Shown here one piece after another: positions 61,772 through 64,000 of a stretch of DNA of 64,000 bases. Under the pieces are notes generated by a model. That model was not told where the DNA came from. It worked only from the letters and a program-made list of their open reading frames with translations, and searched no databases. The translations under genes were made by a program, and so were the position numbers. The stretch comes from Scilla litardierei. Its lineage: Eukaryota; Streptophyta; Magnoliopsida; Asparagales; Asparagaceae. The stretch covers positions 1 through 64,000 of the forward strand of contig JAULAV010008665.1 in NCBI GenBank assembly GCA_030789695.1, read 5' to 3'. Each line of letters opens with the position of its first letter. The first letter of the stretch is position 1.

Positions 61772-61784
61772 CTCCCCCTTATCC
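61772..61784 (-). other. Polypurine tract of Element 3
   Basis: Minus strand GGATAAGGGGGAG directly abuts the LTR. It is one G different from Element 2. Confidence 0.85.
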
Positions 61785-61881
61785 AGCCATAGGTGTGGAC
61801 TCTGCTCATGAATACTTCAGGATTCTGAGTGTAATAGGAGTCTCACATGGGATGGATACTTCAGGATCTTGAGTTGGTAAG

Positions 61882-62130
61882 GTTTGCCTAGTTAAAAACT
61901 TTAGCTATGGAAAACCCTGTGGAAGAAACCATAGTTAAGGAAAAATAGTACAAATGCTCTTTAACTCCTCCTGATTTGTACAAGTAACTCTGCTCATGAA
62001 TACTTCTGGATTCTAAGCATCACAGAGGGGTGGATACTTTAGGATCCAGAGTTGATGTGATTTGCCTCGTTAAAACCTTTGGCTATGGAAAACCCAAAAA
62101 CCCATATTTAAGGGAAAAGAGTACAAATTT
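61882..62130 (-). repeat. Duplicated 3' UTR block of Element 3
   Basis: Two copies (about 61884-61945 and 62064-62128) of the TTGCCT(A/C)GTTAAAA and ATGGAAAACCC block, homologous to 7205-7420. Preservation in two diverged families is notable. Confidence 0.8.
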
Positions 62131-62239
62131 CCTCAACCTCTCCTGATCTGTAAAAGCTCTTAGGCTTTTAGATCTCTTAGGCTTATCTCATCACTCATAT
62201 TTACAACATTCCGAAAATATACATAGATTACGAAGTTAT

Positions 62240-63590
62240 CACAATTAAGCAGCTGCTGAATCCAGAAATTCTGGAGAGGTGTGCTAAGTATCGTCGCCTC
62301 TGATGTGGTCTCCAAACTATGTGGTCAGCTCCACAATACCAGCCTCTATCCCAATCGTCACTGGGATGTGATGTACCAGCAGGCGCCCTTAAATACACCA
62401 TTGGTGTGGTGAGGATCTTGGAATGATAGGATGATGTTGTCTTCATAAATTACTTTGCAGATCTACAGTAGATGGCCATGCCACTATGGATACTCGTTCT
62501 GTGATTTCTCAGTATAGGGACCAGACCTGTAACCTACATTTGCATAAACATTGGAGGATGATTCTTCATATTGTAAGTTCAAATCTTTCGACCCTTGGAG
62601 GAAGTGCAGAAGGCTTAACTTCGATCTAATGGCCCTTTTAAGGTGCCAACTATCTCTGGCTAATGAGTTTACTGCAACTGCTATATCGGGACGCGTGTAG
62701 TTAGCCAGGAGTGCCTTATTGCACTTAGATACGGGACTTTAGGACCAGTTATATCCTCCCCCTCTTCCAACGATCGGAAGGGTTCTTTTTGTAAATCCAT
62801 TAAGTATACTACCATAGGTGTACTTTGGATGACAATGGTCCTTTTAATTCATCCAACGCACTTCTGGGCGTATGTAATAGGATTCTATGAGCCATGACTT
62901 TATATTTGCCTAGGTCTTTTTATTTCATGTTTAAAAGTCAGGCTTGAACATATGTTTCGGTTTCTCTTCAGGAGATCCGATGAGATTTTAGTTGTTTACA
63001 ACTATGATCTCAAATCCTGCTCTTTGCTCCGATGCAAAGACAACCCTCAGTAGGAATCATTGCTTTGTCAAGTGATTCTCTTGGTTGTACATTATTCTTA
63101 TTGTTTTTCTTCATTAGAATAGATGTCACGAAGTCTATTCAGGCATTTAAGGAAATGTGGAAATTATCTTTACCAAGATATCCACGAAGGTATGTCGTCA
63201 CAACATCCATTAACAGCATATCCAAAATTTCTTTACCAAATCGTAAGGTATTCGCTTTTGATAACTTAGGGAGACTGATGCATCACTTATGAGTCATGCT
63301 CAATTTAATTTGTTTGATTCCTAGTTTCAGCGAAATTTTCCCTTGGGCTATATGTTGTACATTATAGCATACAATTTTGTATTTATTTTTCTTATGTGTG
63401 CAATACTTTATTTTATCCACAAGTTTGACACCTTTCGGTGTCTGGACTTCGGGTTCGAACATTTCACGTTTCATAAGTGAGTCTAGCTCATCTTTTATTG
63501 CCTCGTTCCACATTTGGCCAATCTCTACGTTTGCATTTAAGCAACGGAGTATGTAACGATATTTTATAAACATCATCGCTTTTGCGATGA
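62240..63590 (-). pseudogene. pol: Copia RT/RNase H remnant of Element 3
   Basis: The nucleotide sequence follows Element 2 in order, for example GGGACGCGTG near 62689, CCCCCTCTTC near 62758 and TTCAGGAGATCCGATGA near 62969. All frames are short. The RT start is best preserved (frame 63576-63283: MWNEAIKDELDSLMKREMF then PKGVKLV). The active site YIDD has become V-N-N plus a one-base deletion at 62991-62999, so both catalytic Asp codons are lost. It is dead beyond doubt. Confidence 0.82.
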
Positions 63591-63599
63591 TATGGCAAT

Positions 63600-64000
63600 A
63601 TGATATGTGAATACATTGTCGACAATTATGTTCTTTCTATCCAACACCTCCCCAGTACGTACAACATTTACTTTCAATTTCAGTTTTTCCCTGCAGTTCC
63701 TCTGTAGTGGATTCCGGGAAGGGTGAGGGTGTGGACATGAGCTCATTGTCATGTGGTAGTATTGTCTTTAAGGTCTCCAGGAGTTTCTGTCCTTGGAGCC
63801 TGGTGGTCTACCTCTTTTCTGTTGAGGATCAGCCACTTCTGCTGCTGGTAGATTGCATTCATTCTCGGGGATGTCAATCTTAGCTGGAGTTTTTGCAGCA
63901 GGGATGTGTGATCTGACAATCTTCTGGTTGTCTGTAAATGATTCAGGTAATTGGTGAACAATGTTCTGTATGTGGAGGATCTTCAGGATCTCATCTTGAC
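63600..64000 (-). pseudogene. pol: Integrase-RT linker remnant of Element 3
   Basis: Parallels 9060-9500 of Element 2 at the DNA level (CCTCCCCAGTACGTAC at 63648 against 9158, and CTTCAGGATCTC at the very end against 9489). Frames are broken. The integrase would lie past the window end. Confidence 0.75.

Larger units (their letters stand above)
61626..64000 (-). mobile_element. Element 3: decayed copia of the Element 2 family (5' part outside window)
   Basis: A 146-bp LTR bounded by TGTTATGAAT / ATTCACAACA abuts a PPT and the same duplicated 3' UTR block as Element 2. RNase H, RT and linker remnants follow in the same order. The expected target duplication is ATCAT (61621-61625), with its partner beyond the window. 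It is inserted in the reverse satellite array. Confidence 0.85.

Overview
The window is nuclear DNA of a plant, almost certainly a large-genome flowering plant. It contains several Ty1/copia elements with plant-type domains and initiator-Met tRNA primer sites, a degenerate gag of the plant 'putative gypsy type transposon' family, and about 30 kb of an AT-rich ~147-bp satellite. I see no host protein gene, tRNA, rRNA or CRISPR array. The setting is heterochromatic, pericentromeric or knob-like. The species cannot be named from the sequence.

Layout. (1) 1-7000: an LTR retrotransposon on + (Element 1), whose 5' LTR is cut by the window start. It has a 5.3-kb internal region with essentially no coding capacity and a 1502-bp 3' LTR. 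(2) 7002-13838: a nearly full-length copia element on - (Element 2) with 102/111-bp LTRs. Gag, protease, integrase, RT and RNase H are recognisable but broken by stops and frameshifts. The outer ~9 bp of its 3' LTR are missing exactly where Element 1 ends, so Element 1 probably inserted into it. (3) 13839-34830: a + strand satellite array with higher-order structure. Two marker variants recur in the same order, and one of them holds a ~160-bp inverted segment. (4) 34831-39454: a non-satellite island with a minus-strand TATA/palindrome region, a decayed + strand gypsy-type gag and about 17 copies of a 58-bp hairpin-bearing repeat. (5) 39455-44552: the same satellite in inverted orientation, with a 0.3-kb foreign insert. 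(6) 44553-47130: a minus-strand copia fragment (SIRE-like RT/RNase H, 3' UTR, part of an LTR) with satellite on both sides. (7) 47131-47261: about one satellite monomer. (8) 47262-58165: a young non-autonomous copia (Element 5, +) with 2148/2149-bp LTRs and a gag with a His-rich tail but no pol. A second PPT and internal 3' end lie upstream of its left LTR. (9) 58166-61625: inverted satellite again. (10) 61626-64000: 3' half of another minus-strand copia (Element 3), a decayed relative of Element 2, cut by the window end.

How it fits together. The satellite appears to be the substrate into which the retroelements inserted or recombined. Element 5 has no enzymes and would depend on a copia partner; the fragment at 44.5-47.1 kb is a candidate relative because it shares TAGTCG-type motifs and LTR layout. 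LTR divergence, counted by eye, suggests Element 5 is youngest (~1.3%), Element 2 intermediate (~4%) and Element 1 older (~6% over the visible 191 bp).

The least ordinary signals are the inverted-segment satellite module amplified in both array orientations, the conserved order of marker monomers, the 5' LTR preceded by a PPT, and the PBS-like motif scattered through the non-coding body of Element 5.
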